A stretch of 19,263 nucleotides of DNA from contig JAXDZV010000015.1 in NCBI GenBank assembly GCA_034086705.1, positions 1 to 19,263 on the forward strand, given 5' to 3'. Below the pieces are notes generated by a model. The model had not been told where the DNA came from, made no database searches, and was given only the letters and a program-made list of their open reading frames with translations. The translations under genes and the position numbers were made by a program. This document shows positions 1 to 6,838 of the stretch, piece by piece; the stretch's first letter is position 1, and the number at the start of each line of letters is the position of its first letter. This DNA is from UMGS1225 sp034086705. Its GTDB lineage: Bacteria; Bacillota; Clostridia; Oscillospirales; CAG-272.

Positions 1-6
1 ACAACT

Positions 7-31
7 GAAAGTTTCCAATCTGGGAACTTTC
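7..31. repeat. Inverted repeat upstream of parM-like gene
   Basis: GAAAGTT at 7-13 faces AACTTTC at 25-31. The pairing continues inward through a G-T pair and two G-C pairs, giving a stem of about 10 bp and a 5-nt loop. No T-run follows directly, so a terminator is not obvious. It could be an operator or part of a partition site. A near-copy of the ATACCAAA box found downstream of the operon (ATACCAA, 36-42) lies just after it. The function is inferred only from position. Confidence 0.4.
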
Positions 32-58
32 ACTCATACCAATCAATATTTTTTTATC

Positions 59-71
59 GCCGCAAAGCGGC
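59..71 (+). other. Small hairpin next to the parM ribosome site
   Basis: GCCGC (59-63) and GCGGC (67-71) form a 5-bp stem with an AAA loop, ending three bases before the AAAGGAA ribosome site of the next gene. It may tune translation initiation. Nothing more can be said from sequence. Confidence 0.3.
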
Positions 72-85
72 AGAAAGGAAACTCT

Positions 86-1027
86 ATGAATTTTATGAAC
101 AACTACAATAACACCAATCCCATCATCATCGGTATCGACCACGGCTACGGCAACATCAAGACCGCCCACTGCTGTTTCAAGACGGGCGTTGCCGCCTATG
201 ACAAAGAGCCGACCTTCAAAAGCAATCTGCTTGTCTATGAAAGCAGATATTATCTCATCGGTGAGGAACACAAGGAGTTTATCTCCGACAAAATGACAGA
301 CAGCGACTACTATATTCTCACTCTCGCAGCTGTTGCCCGTGAACTGAACATCCGAAAGCTGACCGCTGCCCGTGTCCACCTTGCTGCGGGACTTCCTCTG
401 ACTTGGGTGAGTGAACAGAAGGACAGCTTCAAGGCATATCTCCTGCAAAACGACAGCGCCGACTTTACATTCAAGGGCGTTGACTACCACGTTGATTTTG
501 CCGGTGCAGATATTTTCCCGCAGGGCTTTTCTGCGGTTGCAGACAAGCTCCGTGAGTTCAAGGGTATCAATATGCTCTGCGATATTGGCAACGGCACGAT
601 GAACGTCATGTATATCAACGAGTGCCGTCCTCTTGCGAAAAAGTGCTTCACCGAAAAGTACGGCACCAATCAGTGTATGCTTGCGGTGCGTGAAAATCTG
701 ATGAAGCAGTTTGGCGTATCGGTGGATGAAACTGTCCTTGAGCGTGTCATCCGTCACGGCACTGCAGACATCAGCCAGCGTTATCTGACAGCCATCCGTG
801 ATACCGCAACCGAGTATGCCGAGGGCATCTTCCGCAGACTGCGTGAGCATGAGTATGATCCCGAACTGATGCGTCTGTATGTGGTGGGCGGCGGGAGCTG
901 TATTCTCAAAAACTTCGGCAGCTATGATAAAGACCGTGTTATCATCAACGACGATATTTGCGCTACCGCAAAGGGATATGAGGTGCTTGCCGAGCAGAAG
1001 CAGAACAGAAAAGGCGGCATCGTATGA
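86..1027 (+). CDS. ParM/StbA-family actin-like ATPase
   Basis: A 313-residue protein of the actin-like ParM/StbA family. Members polymerise with ATP and move or segregate plasmids and other mobile elements. The N-terminal GIDHGYGNIK (residues 16-25) is the phosphate-1 loop, with D18 the expected acidic residue. CDIGNGT (165-171) fits the phosphate-2 loop, and the glycine-rich YVVGGGS near residue 265 fits the adenosine motif. The start at 86 has AAAGGAA 5 nt upstream. An in-frame ATG at 95 is a weaker alternative. The gene overlaps the next one by 4 nt (ATGA), so the two are translationally coupled, as in parM-parR pairs. Family assignment is firm. A role in segregation, rather than another cytomotive role, is inferred from context beside a relaxase. 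Confidence 0.85.
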   Translation: MNFMNNYNNTNPIIIGIDHGYGNIKTAHCCFKTGVAAYDKEPTFKSNLLVYESRYYLIGEEHKEFISDKMTDSDYYILTLAAVARELNIRKLTAARVHLAAGLPLTWVSEQKDSFKAYLLQNDSADFTFKGVDYHVDFAGADIFPQGFSAVADKLREFKGINMLCDIGNGTMNVMYINECRPLAKKCFTEKYGTNQCMLAVRENLMKQFGVSVDETVLERVIRHGTADISQRYLTAIRDTATEYAEGIFRRLREHEYDPELMRLYVVGGGSCILKNFGSYDKDRVIINDDICATAKGYEVLAEQKQNRKGGIV

Positions 1028-1380
1028 AGCAGATCTACACGACAACCCTGCGCTTAAATCTTTCGGATGAGGATGACTGCCGAGCCTACGAGCATTTACA
1101 GCGGATGGATAAGAAGCAATATCGCTCCTACAGCAAGGCGATTGTTACCGCCATCAATGACCACTTTGAACGGCAGGCACGGCTTGCTTCCGATCCCTAT
1201 CTGGAAACCCGTGAAAAAGAGGATGCTTTTCTTCGGCGTGTGACAGAAGCCATCGAGCAGGGCTTGCGATTTGCACCTGTCGGTATGCCGATGTTCACAC
1301 CGCCTGCTGCCGTTGAAACTCCGTCTGTCGAGGATGACGAGAATATTTCGGCGGCATTGGACTTCGCTGACAGCTTCTGA
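1024..1380 (+). CDS. Small ParR-like partner of the actin ATPase
   Basis: A 118-residue hydrophilic protein whose ATG overlaps the stop of the ParM-like gene. The first ~55 residues (beta-like TTTLRLNLSD, then helices including RSYSKAIVTAINDHFE) are compatible with a ribbon-helix-helix DNA-binding fold. The C-terminal third is acidic and probably flexible. ParR proteins are small RHH proteins that bind centromere repeats and seed ParM filaments. Size, coupling and position fit that role, but no diagnostic motif proves it. The TTTGGTAT/ATACCAAA boxes immediately downstream are the obvious candidate binding sites. An orphan accessory protein of the element is the alternative. Confidence 0.6.
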   Translation: MKQIYTTTLRLNLSDEDDCRAYEHLQRMDKKQYRSYSKAIVTAINDHFERQARLASDPYLETREKEDAFLRRVTEAIEQGLRFAPVGMPMFTPPAAVETPSVEDDENISAALDFADSF

Positions 1381-1545
1381 TACTACTATTGCCCTCGTTT
1401 GGTATTACTGCGATACCAAATGGGGGCATTTTTGCTACTACAACAATTTTTAGAAAAAGCATGATACCAAACGGACGGATATTTGGTATTACGCTGCTAT
1501 CAAATAACCCTATTTTTACTACCACAGGAGGATTTTCTATGACCA
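1378..1545 (+). repeat. Two 84-bp direct repeats with TTTGGTAT/ATACCAAA boxes
   Basis: Two imperfect copies of an 84-bp unit lie head to tail (about 1378-1461 and 1462-1545). Both begin TGATAC. TTTGGTATTAC recurs at 1398 and 1482, ATACCAAA at 1413 corresponds to CTATCAAA at 1497, and an ATTTTT tract followed by CTAC(A/C)AC recurs at the same offset. Four perfect boxes are present: TTTGGTAT at 1398-1405 and 1482-1489, ATACCAAA at 1413-1420 and 1464-1471. Such arrays beside a parM-like operon are typical of centromere or autoregulatory sites. The second copy delivers the AGGAGG ribosome site of the next gene. Repeats are seen directly, and the function is inferred. Confidence 0.7.
1391..1433 (+). 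terminator. Rho-independent terminator of the parM-like operon
   Basis: The stem combines GCCCTCG (1391-1397) plus TTTGGTAT (1398-1405) with ATACCAAA (1413-1420) plus TGGGGGC (1421-1427). That is 15 pairs including two G-U pairs, with a 7-nt loop, followed by ATTTTT to 1433. It starts 10 bases after the stop codon of the preceding gene. The box pair used for the stem is also part of the 84-bp repeat, so this element may serve both as terminator and as protein-binding site. Confidence 0.7.
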
Positions 1546-1736
1546 CAGATGAGAAGAAATTACTGCAAGCCAAGCACAGATTGGAGGAAGCCGAGATGCG
1601 TGACCGCAATAAAGAACGAAAAGCGAGGACACGGCGGCTGATCCAGGAGGGGGCGATACTGGAAAAGGTCTTTCCGAGCGTTGCTTCTATGAACCTTGAC
1701 GATGTGGAGGACTTTTTATGCGGACTAAGACGATAA
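1539..1736 (+). CDS. Small charged protein, DUF3847-like
   Basis: A 65-residue highly charged protein, predicted largely helical (KKLLQAKHRLEEAEMRDRNK), with a basic KERKARTRRLIQEGAILEK segment resembling the DUF3847 family found beside MobA/MobL relaxases in Clostridia elements. No enzymatic motif is visible. The ATG at 1539 has a perfect AGGAGG at 1526-1531. The same frame is open back to 1389, but those upstream codons lie inside the 84-bp DNA repeats and are unlikely to be translated. It may be an accessory protein of the relaxosome. The family name is from memory of the motif and should be treated as tentative. Confidence 0.65.
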   Translation: MTTDEKKLLQAKHRLEEAEMRDRNKERKARTRRLIQEGAILEKVFPSVASMNLDDVEDFLCGLRR

Positions 1737-1789
1737 ATTTGGTACGAGGGGCGTTCGGGCAACCGAGCGTCCCGTTTCTTTTATCCCGA

Positions 1790-1824
1790 AGGGCGCACTT
1801 ACTCACCACCCCGAAGGGGCAGTG
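1790..1824 (-). other. oriT: oriT: MOBQ-type nic site with adjacent hairpin
   Basis: Read on the minus strand, 1801-1790 is TAAGTGCGCCCT, an exact match to the nic core of the RSF1010/pTF1/pIP501 family of origins, cut by MOBQ relaxases. By homology the nick is after TAAGTGCG, between 1794 and 1793. Immediately 5' on that strand, two bases away, CACTGCCCC (1824-1816) pairs with GGGGTGGTG (1812-1804) around a TTC loop. The hairpin-then-nic order is that of pIP501-type origins. The cognate relaxase gene starts about 300 bp away. With this polarity, the relaxase and cargo side would enter the recipient last. Confidence 0.85.
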
Positions 1825-2031
1825 GTATTTCCTACGAAAAACGTGCGCTCTGCGAGGCGGATGCGGCTTCTGCGGAAGCCTTATGGACAATGCCACATCA
1901 CGGCAGTGCTGCTGTCATTGTCCACGCAGTCGGTGTACGGCGATTGCATCTCCTAATACCGTCGCTTTAACCGACGGTATTCCACCAACTGCCCGCACAA
2001 ACCTGCCACCGGCAGCTTTGTTTGCGGTTTT

Positions 2032-2065
2032 GACCGTCAGTCCGGCTGACGGTCATTTTCTTTTT
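2032..2065 (+). terminator. Terminator-like hairpin before mobL
   Basis: GACCGTCAG (2032-2040) and CTGACGGTC (2046-2054) form a perfect 9-bp GC-rich stem with a TCCGG loop, followed by ATTTTCTTTTT. This is a plausible intrinsic terminator or attenuator limiting transcription into the relaxase gene. The stem shares the ACCGTC/GACGGT core with the hairpin at 1955-1981. Confidence 0.5.
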
Positions 2066-2109
2066 GCAAAAAAGAAACAAAAACAAGAGCGAAAGGACGG
2101 TGAGAACGA

Positions 2110-3816
2110 ATGGCGATCTACCACTTGGAAGCAAAGGTGGTCAGCAGAGGTGCGGGACGGTCTGCGGTTGCCGCTTCCGCTTATCTGAGCTGCACCAATA
2201 TTCTAAACGACTATGATGGGGTACGACATGATTTTACAAGAAAGAAAGGGCTTGTGTGGCAGGATGTATTTCTGCCGGAGTTTGCTCCACCCGAATGGAA
2301 AGACCGAGGTGTGCTTTGGAACGCCGTGGAGGAAAACGAAAAGACCAAGGACAGCCGCCTTGCCCGTGAGTTTGTTCCTGCTCTGCCTATTGAGCTGACA
2401 CCGACACAATGGCAGGAGCTTCTTACTGATTTTATTCAGAACAGCTTTGTTGCCGAGGGGATGTGCGCTGACGTTGCAATCCACGATCCGCACCCGCCCG
2501 GTCATAATCCACACGCTCACATTATGCTGACGGTGCGCCCTCTTGACGAACAGGGTAATTGGCAGTACAAGACCGAGAAAGAATATCTCTGTGTCAGAAA
2601 CGGTGAGGAACGGGGCTTTACCGCCGCTGAGTTCAAGGCGGCACAGGCTGACGGATGGGAGAAGCAATATCCGTACAAGGTCGGGCGAAAGAAAGTGTAT
2701 ATGCCGCCGTCCGAGGCGGAGAAGCACGGCTATGAACGAGCCAACAAGCATCCGAAAAGCACCAAGTTCGGCAGACAGAATCCCACCTCTGAGCGTTGGA
2801 ACAGCGAGGAACAGCTTGTGGAGTGGCGCAAGGCGTGGGCAGACGTAACCAACTGCTATTTGGAGCGATACGGACACGATGAGCGCATCGACCACCGCAG
2901 CCATGCAGACAGAGGATTGACCGAGCAGCCCACAATACACGAAGGTGTGGTTGCCCGTGCGTTGGAGAAAAAGGGCATTATCTCTGACCGCTGTGAGATC
3001 AACCGTCAGATCAAGGCAGACAATGCTCTGCTCCGAGAACTGAAAGCGACGGTCAAGAAGCTGATGCAGGTGGTAAAGAATACGGTTCCTGCCATAGCGG
3101 AGGCATTGGAAAAGCTGCGCAGCAGCATACTGATTTTCAGTTATCAGCTTCGCTATATTGGCGTTGGCAAGAACAGCATGGGCAAGCGTGTCAAGGCCGT
3201 CAAGCCGGAGCTTGAACGCTATGCGGGATTGGTACAGCAGATCAAGGAGAAATCCAAGGAACGAAAAGCTCTGCTTGCGGAGAAAAAGGAAACGCCGTTC
3301 TATCAGATACCCAAGCTGCACGATCTTACCCGTCGCATCACCGAGCTGATGGAGGAAATCGAGGAACTGAAAACCGAAAAGGAAATGCTGCTTCGCTCTT
3401 TGGACTGTGCCGACGATGCGGGTATCTCTGCCGTGAAGAAAGAAATTGCCGCATTGGAAGGTTCGCTGCAAAAGCTGTCCGAGCAGGAAGAAAAATATTC
3501 TGCCGAGTTGGATGATGCCTTGAAGCAATATGCCGAGTTGAAAGAGCAAGCCGCCGGTATGGATGCCGCCGAGCTGATGGATGCACGGCTTGCCGTTCGT
3601 GAGGAAAAGGAACGCTCTGCCGTTGACAAGGTTAAAACCGCCTACGGTGGGAAATACGATCCGATGCTGATGCACGACAGCAAGCGTGATGTGGCAAATC
3701 TGCTCCACGAGGAAGCGGAAATTCGCTCTGTGCGGGAATTTATTCGCCGGAAACAGCAACAGCAGGTACAGCAAAAGCAGAACAAAAAGAAAAATCGAGA
3801 CAAGTGGGAGCGATAA
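2110..3816 (+). CDS. mobL: MobA/MobL-family (MOBQ) relaxase
   Basis: A 568-residue relaxase that nicks one strand at oriT and pilots it during conjugation. The N-terminal relaxase domain spans roughly residues 1-230. Y25 in SAVAASAYLSC sits at the same position as the catalytic tyrosine of RSF1010/R1162 MobA, and H135/H137 in HNPHAHIMLT form the metal-binding HxH motif, preceded by H125 in the same strand-loop. The rest (about 290-560) is rich in Lys and Glu with long heptad-like stretches, so a coiled coil. There is no primase or helicase domain. The ATG at 2110 has GGTGAG a few bases upstream. The upstream oriT is of the matching MOBQ type. The long antisense frame across this gene is a compositional shadow. 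Confidence 0.92.
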   Translation: MAIYHLEAKVVSRGAGRSAVAASAYLSCTNILNDYDGVRHDFTRKKGLVWQDVFLPEFAPPEWKDRGVLWNAVEENEKTKDSRLAREFVPALPIELTPTQWQELLTDFIQNSFVAEGMCADVAIHDPHPPGHNPHAHIMLTVRPLDEQGNWQYKTEKEYLCVRNGEERGFTAAEFKAAQADGWEKQYPYKVGRKKVYMPPSEAEKHGYERANKHPKSTKFGRQNPTSERWNSEEQLVEWRKAWADVTNCYLERYGHDERIDHRSHADRGLTEQPTIHEGVVARALEKKGIISDRCEINRQIKADNALLRELKATVKKLMQVVKNTVPAIAEALEKLRSSILIFSYQLRYIGVGKNSMGKRVKAVKPELERYAGLVQQIKEKSKERKALLAEKKETPFYQIPKLHDLTRRITELMEEIEELKTEKEMLLRSLDCADDAGISAVKKEIAALEGSLQKLSEQEEKYSAELDDALKQYAELKEQAAGMDAAELMDARLAVREEKERSAVDKVKTAYGGKYDPMLMHDSKRDVANLLHEEAEIRSVREFIRRKQQQQVQQKQNKKKNRDKWER

Positions 3817-3822
3817 AATTTC

Positions 3823-3860
3823 AGCGGGAGTGCATTTTGAACGATGTGCTCCCGCTTTTT
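3823..3860 (+). terminator. Terminator after mobL
   Basis: AGCGGGAG (3823-3830) and CTCCCGCT (3849-3856) form a perfect 8-bp stem with an 18-nt loop and a following TTTTT (3856-3860), starting 6 bases after the mobL stop. It separates transfer functions from the cargo promoter. Confidence 0.85.
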
Positions 3861-3935
3861 GCATTATGCAGCTTTTAATTCAAAACATTTATAGATCACA
3901 GAAAAAGGGCAATTTCATAAATTGTTTACAAATCA

Positions 3936-3989
3936 GGAACGGTTTTGGAACGCATCAGCTCCTTTGACGGAACGGCAGGTCAGTATAAT
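3936..3989 (+). promoter_or_regulatory. SARP-like operator and promoter of the FAS operon
   Basis: Three heptamers lie on one helical face: GGAACGG at 3936-3942, GGAACGC at 3947-3953 and GGAACGG at 3969-3975, with start-to-start spacings of 11 and 22 bp. The last ends exactly 8 bp before TATAAT (3984-3989). SARP activators are known to bind direct heptamers at 11- or 22-bp spacing with the last one 8 bp from the -10 box. The only good -35 match, TTGACG at 3964-3969, is 14 bp from the -10, too close for unaided use, which suggests activator dependence. The likely activator is encoded at 15779. Layout is seen; binding is inferred. Confidence 0.6.
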
Positions 3990-4046
3990 AAATAGCAACG
4001 AGCAGCAGAAAACTGCTTGAAAAATTTATTTTGGAGGCATTTAATT

Positions 4047-4268
4047 ATGTACTTTGACGCAATCGCAAAAATCGTTTCGGAACGCACAGGCTGTGATGTT
4101 TCTGCTGTAAAGCCGGAAAGCAAGTTCTCCGAGCTTGGTATCGACTCTCTTGACACGGTAGAACTTCTTATGAATCTGGAGGACGAAATCGGTATCGAAA
4201 TCGAATTGGATCAGAAAGTGGAAACCATCGACGACCTGGATAAGTTCATCCAGAGCAAGCAGGGTTAA
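4047..4268 (+). CDS. acpP: Acyl carrier protein
   Basis: A 73-residue acidic acyl carrier protein that holds the growing acyl chain on a phosphopantetheine arm. The attachment motif GIDSLDTVE gives S34 as the modified serine, followed by the usual acidic helix II (MNLEDEIGIEIELD). The start at 4047 has GGAGG at 4033-4037, while the in-frame ATG at 4017 would add ten residues with no homology to ACP. It is the first gene after the SARP-like promoter, with a leader of about 50 nt, and its stop overlaps the next coding frame in TAATG. A holo-ACP synthase in the same operon probably activates it. In chromosomal Clostridia operons fabH commonly precedes this gene; here it is absent. Confidence 0.95.
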   Translation: MYFDAIAKIVSERTGCDVSAVKPESKFSELGIDSLDTVELLMNLEDEIGIEIELDQKVETIDDLDKFIQSKQG

Positions 4269-4273
4269 TGCTT

Positions 4274-5218
4274 ATGATTAAGTCAGCAATTTGTGAAATG
4301 CTGGGTATCGAATATCCGGTATTTCAAGGTGGTATGGCTTGGATCGCTGACGGTAAACTGGCCGCTGCCGTGTCCAACGGCGGCGGCCTTGGTATTATTG
4401 CGGCAGGAAATGCTCCCGCAGACTATGTCAGACAGCAGATTCAAGTTGCCAAGAGTATCACCAATAAACCTATTGGCGTAAATATTATGTTGCTTAGCCC
4501 CTTTGCAGATGAAGTGGCTAAGGTTGTTATAGAAGAAAAGGTTGAGGTTGTAACTACAGGTGCAGGTAATCCTTCTAAATATATTAAAGAATGGCTTGCC
4601 GCAGGGATTAAGGTTATTCCTGTTGTTGCTTCGGTTGCGATGGCTAAGCTGATGACTCGCCTCGGTGCATCTGCTCTCATTGCAGAGGGTGGTGAAAGCG
4701 GAGGACACGTAGGCGAGCTTACTACAATGGTGCTTGTTCCACAAATTTGTGATGCCACTACATTACCTGTCATTGCCGCAGGCGGTATCGCTGACGGCAG
4801 AGGTGTTGCCGCAGCGTTTATGCTTGGCGCAGAGGGCGTACAGATGGGAACCCGCTTCCTTAGTGCCAATGAATGCACGATTCATCCCACATATAAAGAA
4901 AAGATCTTAAAAGCCACCGATCTTTGTACGATGGTAACGGGAAAGCGTTTGGGTCATCCCGTTCGCAGTCTCCGCACCCAGTTTTCCAGAAACTACTCCA
5001 AGGCTGAATACGGCGGTATGCCGGATGAAGAATTGGAAGGACTTGCAACTGGAGCATTACGACTTGCCGTACAGGAGGGTGACAGCGAAAAGGGGTGTTT
5101 CCTCTCCGGTCAGATCGCCGCTATGGTGAAAAAGGAACAGCCTGCAGCAGAAATTGTTAAGGAAGTTATGGAGGAGGCTGAGCCTATCCTTCTGAGGGCA
5201 TCGCAATGGGTAAAATAG
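4274..5218 (+). CDS. fabK: FMN-dependent enoyl-ACP reductase FabK
   Basis: A 314-residue TIM-barrel flavoprotein that reduces trans-2-enoyl-ACP with NAD(P)H in the last step of each elongation cycle. GIEYPVFQGGMAW (11-23) is the characteristic FabK/nitronate monooxygenase N-terminus. GGESGGHVGE (139-148) carries the conserved H145, matching the catalytic histidine of pneumococcal FabK. AAGGIADGRG (168-177) and GVQMGTRFL (188-196) are phosphate/FMN-binding segments. I prefer ATG 4274 because AGGG at 4261-4264 is 9 nt away. ATG 4268, overlapping the acpP stop, would add two residues. FabK enzymes are known to resist triclosan, unlike FabI. It overlaps fabD by 13 nt. Confidence 0.95.
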   Translation: MIKSAICEMLGIEYPVFQGGMAWIADGKLAAAVSNGGGLGIIAAGNAPADYVRQQIQVAKSITNKPIGVNIMLLSPFADEVAKVVIEEKVEVVTTGAGNPSKYIKEWLAAGIKVIPVVASVAMAKLMTRLGASALIAEGGESGGHVGELTTMVLVPQICDATTLPVIAAGGIADGRGVAAAFMLGAEGVQMGTRFLSANECTIHPTYKEKILKATDLCTMVTGKRLGHPVRSLRTQFSRNYSKAEYGGMPDEELEGLATGALRLAVQEGDSEKGCFLSGQIAAMVKKEQPAAEIVKEVMEEAEPILLRASQWVK

Positions 5219-6105
5219 CATTTGTCTTTTCAGGTCAGGGCGACCAGTTCCCCGGTATGGGAAAAGACCTGTACGAAAAATATCCGGTTGCCCAAAAGAT
5301 CTACGATCTATGTGACGAAATCCGTCCCGGTACGTCTGCTCAGTGCTTTACCGGCACGGAAGAAGAATTAAAGGAAACCAAAAACACACAGCCCTGCCTT
5401 ATTGCAATGGAGCTGGCGGCGGCGAGCGTTTTGGTGGAAAAAGGAATTAGGCCCGATGTGGTTGCCGGCTTCTCTCTCGGTGAGGTTGTTGCCGCAACGG
5501 TCAGCGGGGCATTTAACAACGAGACAGGCTTCCGTCTTGTATGCAAACGTGGAGAGCTGATGCAGTGCGAGGCTGAAAAATTTGATACATCTATGGCGGC
5601 TGTCGTAAAGCTGACACCCGAACAGGTGCAGGAGGTATGTGATAAATATTCCAATGTTTATCCCGTAAACTTTAACTGCCCCGGACAGATTACAGTATCC
5701 GGTCTTTCCTCGCAGATGACGGACTTCTTTGCCGATGTAAAAGCGGCAGGTGGCAGAGCCATTCCCCTTAAAGTAAAGGGAGCGTTCCATTCCCCGTTTA
5801 TGAATGAAGCGGCAAAAGCATTTGCCGAAGAGCTAAAGAAGGCAGAAATTAAGGAAAGAACCATTACGCTCTATTCCAATATGACTGCCGAACCTTATGG
5901 GGATGACGTTGTGGGATTGCTCTCATCACAGATATGTAGTCCCGTACAGTGGGAAAAGATCATCCGCAATATGGTTTCCGACGGCGTTGATACCTTCATT
6001 GAAATCGGTCCCGGTAAAACGCTTACCAATATGATTAAGAAGATTAGCGCAGATGTTAAGGCTGTAAATATTACGGAATATCTTGCGGAGGTGGAAGAAT
6101 GTTAA
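5206..6105 (+). CDS. fabD: Malonyl-CoA:ACP transacylase
   Basis: A 299-residue acyltransferase that moves malonyl from CoA to ACP. It has FSGQGDQFPGMG at the N-terminus, the nucleophile elbow GFSLGE with S90, the carboxylate-binding R115 (CKRGELMQ), NCPGQITVSG (157-166) and the catalytic H195 in GAFHSPFM, ending in IEIGPGKTL. The elbow reads GFSLGEV where many FabD have G(H/L)SLGEY, and GQGDQ replaces GQGSQ. Both are mild changes near the active site. The retained arginine argues for malonyl rather than a non-carboxylated acyl donor. It overlaps fabG by 7 nt. Confidence 0.95.
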   Translation: MGKIAFVFSGQGDQFPGMGKDLYEKYPVAQKIYDLCDEIRPGTSAQCFTGTEEELKETKNTQPCLIAMELAAASVLVEKGIRPDVVAGFSLGEVVAATVSGAFNNETGFRLVCKRGELMQCEAEKFDTSMAAVVKLTPEQVQEVCDKYSNVYPVNFNCPGQITVSGLSSQMTDFFADVKAAGGRAIPLKVKGAFHSPFMNEAAKAFAEELKKAEIKERTITLYSNMTAEPYGDDVVGLLSSQICSPVQWEKIIRNMVSDGVDTFIEIGPGKTLTNMIKKISADVKAVNITEYLAEVEEC

Positions 6106-6827
6106 AAGGAAAAACAGCGGTTGTGACCGGTGGCTCTCGTGGCATCGGTGAGGCAATCGTATATAAGTTGGCATCAATGGGTGCTAATGTAGCTGTTATT
6201 TACGCAGGTAATGCAACCGCTGCGGAACGAGTTTGCGAAAAATGCAGGCAGGAATACGGCGTGGAAGCAAATCCTTATCAATGCAACGTTGCTGACTTTT
6301 CTGCCGCAAAGGAAACCGTAGCTAAAATCAAGACTGACTTTGGTACAGCACAGATTCTTGTCAATAACGCAGGCATTACCCGTGACGGTCTGCTCGCTAT
6401 GATGAAGGAAGAAGATTTTGATGCGGTTCTGGATACCAATCTCAAAGGCGCTTTCAATATGATCCGTCATATGACGGGATTATTTATTCGGGCGCGTGAG
6501 GGCTCTATTGTCAATATAACTTCGATCGCCGGTATGATGGGCAACGCAGGCCAATGCAACTACTCTGCATCAAAAGCAGGTCTTATCGGACTCACAAAAT
6601 CCGTGGCAAAGGAGCTTGCGCCGAAAGGCATCCGTTGTAATGCGGTCGCACCCGGCTTTATCGCAACGGATATGACAGGAAATCAGACAGATAATCCGCT
6701 TCTGAATATGATCCCCCTCGGTAAGATGGGAGAAACAGATGATGTGGCGGATGCAGTAGCATATCTTGTAACTGCAACATATGTAACCGGCGAAGTCCTC
6801 CGTGTTGACGGCGGCATCGCTATGTAA
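6099..6827 (+). CDS. fabG: 3-oxoacyl-ACP reductase FabG
   Basis: A 242-residue short-chain dehydrogenase that reduces 3-oxoacyl-ACP with NADPH. TGGSRGIG (10-17) binds the cofactor, NNAG is at 89-92, and the catalytic set is N114, S142 (NITSIAG), Y155 and K159 (YSASK). The arginine R14 is typical of NADPH use. Length and motifs are standard for FabG. GEVLRVDGGIAM is the usual C-terminus. It overlaps fabD and is followed 11 bp later by fabF, whose AAGGAG overlaps the fabG stop. Confidence 0.95.
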   Translation: MLKGKTAVVTGGSRGIGEAIVYKLASMGANVAVIYAGNATAAERVCEKCRQEYGVEANPYQCNVADFSAAKETVAKIKTDFGTAQILVNNAGITRDGLLAMMKEEDFDAVLDTNLKGAFNMIRHMTGLFIRAREGSIVNITSIAGMMGNAGQCNYSASKAGLIGLTKSVAKELAPKGIRCNAVAPGFIATDMTGNQTDNPLLNMIPLGKMGETDDVADAVAYLVTATYVTGEVLRVDGGIAM

Positions 6828-6838
6828 GGAGAAAAATT

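Larger units (their letters stand above)
1737..2109. other. Non-coding oriT and mobL leader region
   Basis: This 373-bp gap holds the transfer origin (described separately) and several further hairpins: GGCTTC/GAAGCC (1865-1870/1875-1880), TGGACAATG/CATTGTCCA (1884-1892/1916-1924), AATACCGTCG/CGACGGTATT (1955-1964/1972-1981) and GACCGTCAG/CTGACGGTC (2032-2040/2046-2054). A long open frame crosses it, but its composition (Cys- and Arg-rich, no domain, poor ribosome site) and the dense palindromes argue that the stretch is structural DNA or RNA rather than a gene. Confidence 0.75.

Noticed and set aside
1389..1538. N-terminal extension of the DUF3847-like gene through the 84-bp repeats
   Set aside because: The extra 50 codons are a translation of DNA repeats and a terminator. 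The AGGAGG at 1526-1531 points to the ATG at 1539.
1718..2188. A 156-residue open frame across the oriT region
   Set aside because: It overlaps the start of mobL and the end of the DUF3847-like gene, spans the nic site and five hairpins, has no domain-like pattern and is Cys/Arg-rich. It is best explained as non-coding oriT sequence.
3856..3863. TTTTTGCA as an attachment-site repeat with 19007-19014
   Set aside because: Only 8 bases, T-rich and part of a terminator tail, so not enough to call a target-site duplication. It is kept only as a remark on the cargo edge.
2203..3864. A 553-residue open frame antisense to mobL
   Set aside because: It mirrors the Lys/Glu-rich coding strand, giving Leu/Phe-rich nonsense, has no ribosome site and begins inside the mobL terminator.
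3861..4046. FapR or FabT operator upstream of acpP
   Set aside because: Neither the FapR-type nor the FabT-type palindrome could be found. The phased GGAACG heptamers explain the region better.
4017..4046. Upstream ATG for acpP
   Set aside because: It would add ten residues unlike any ACP N-terminus and would bury the GGAGG site that serves the ATG at 4047.
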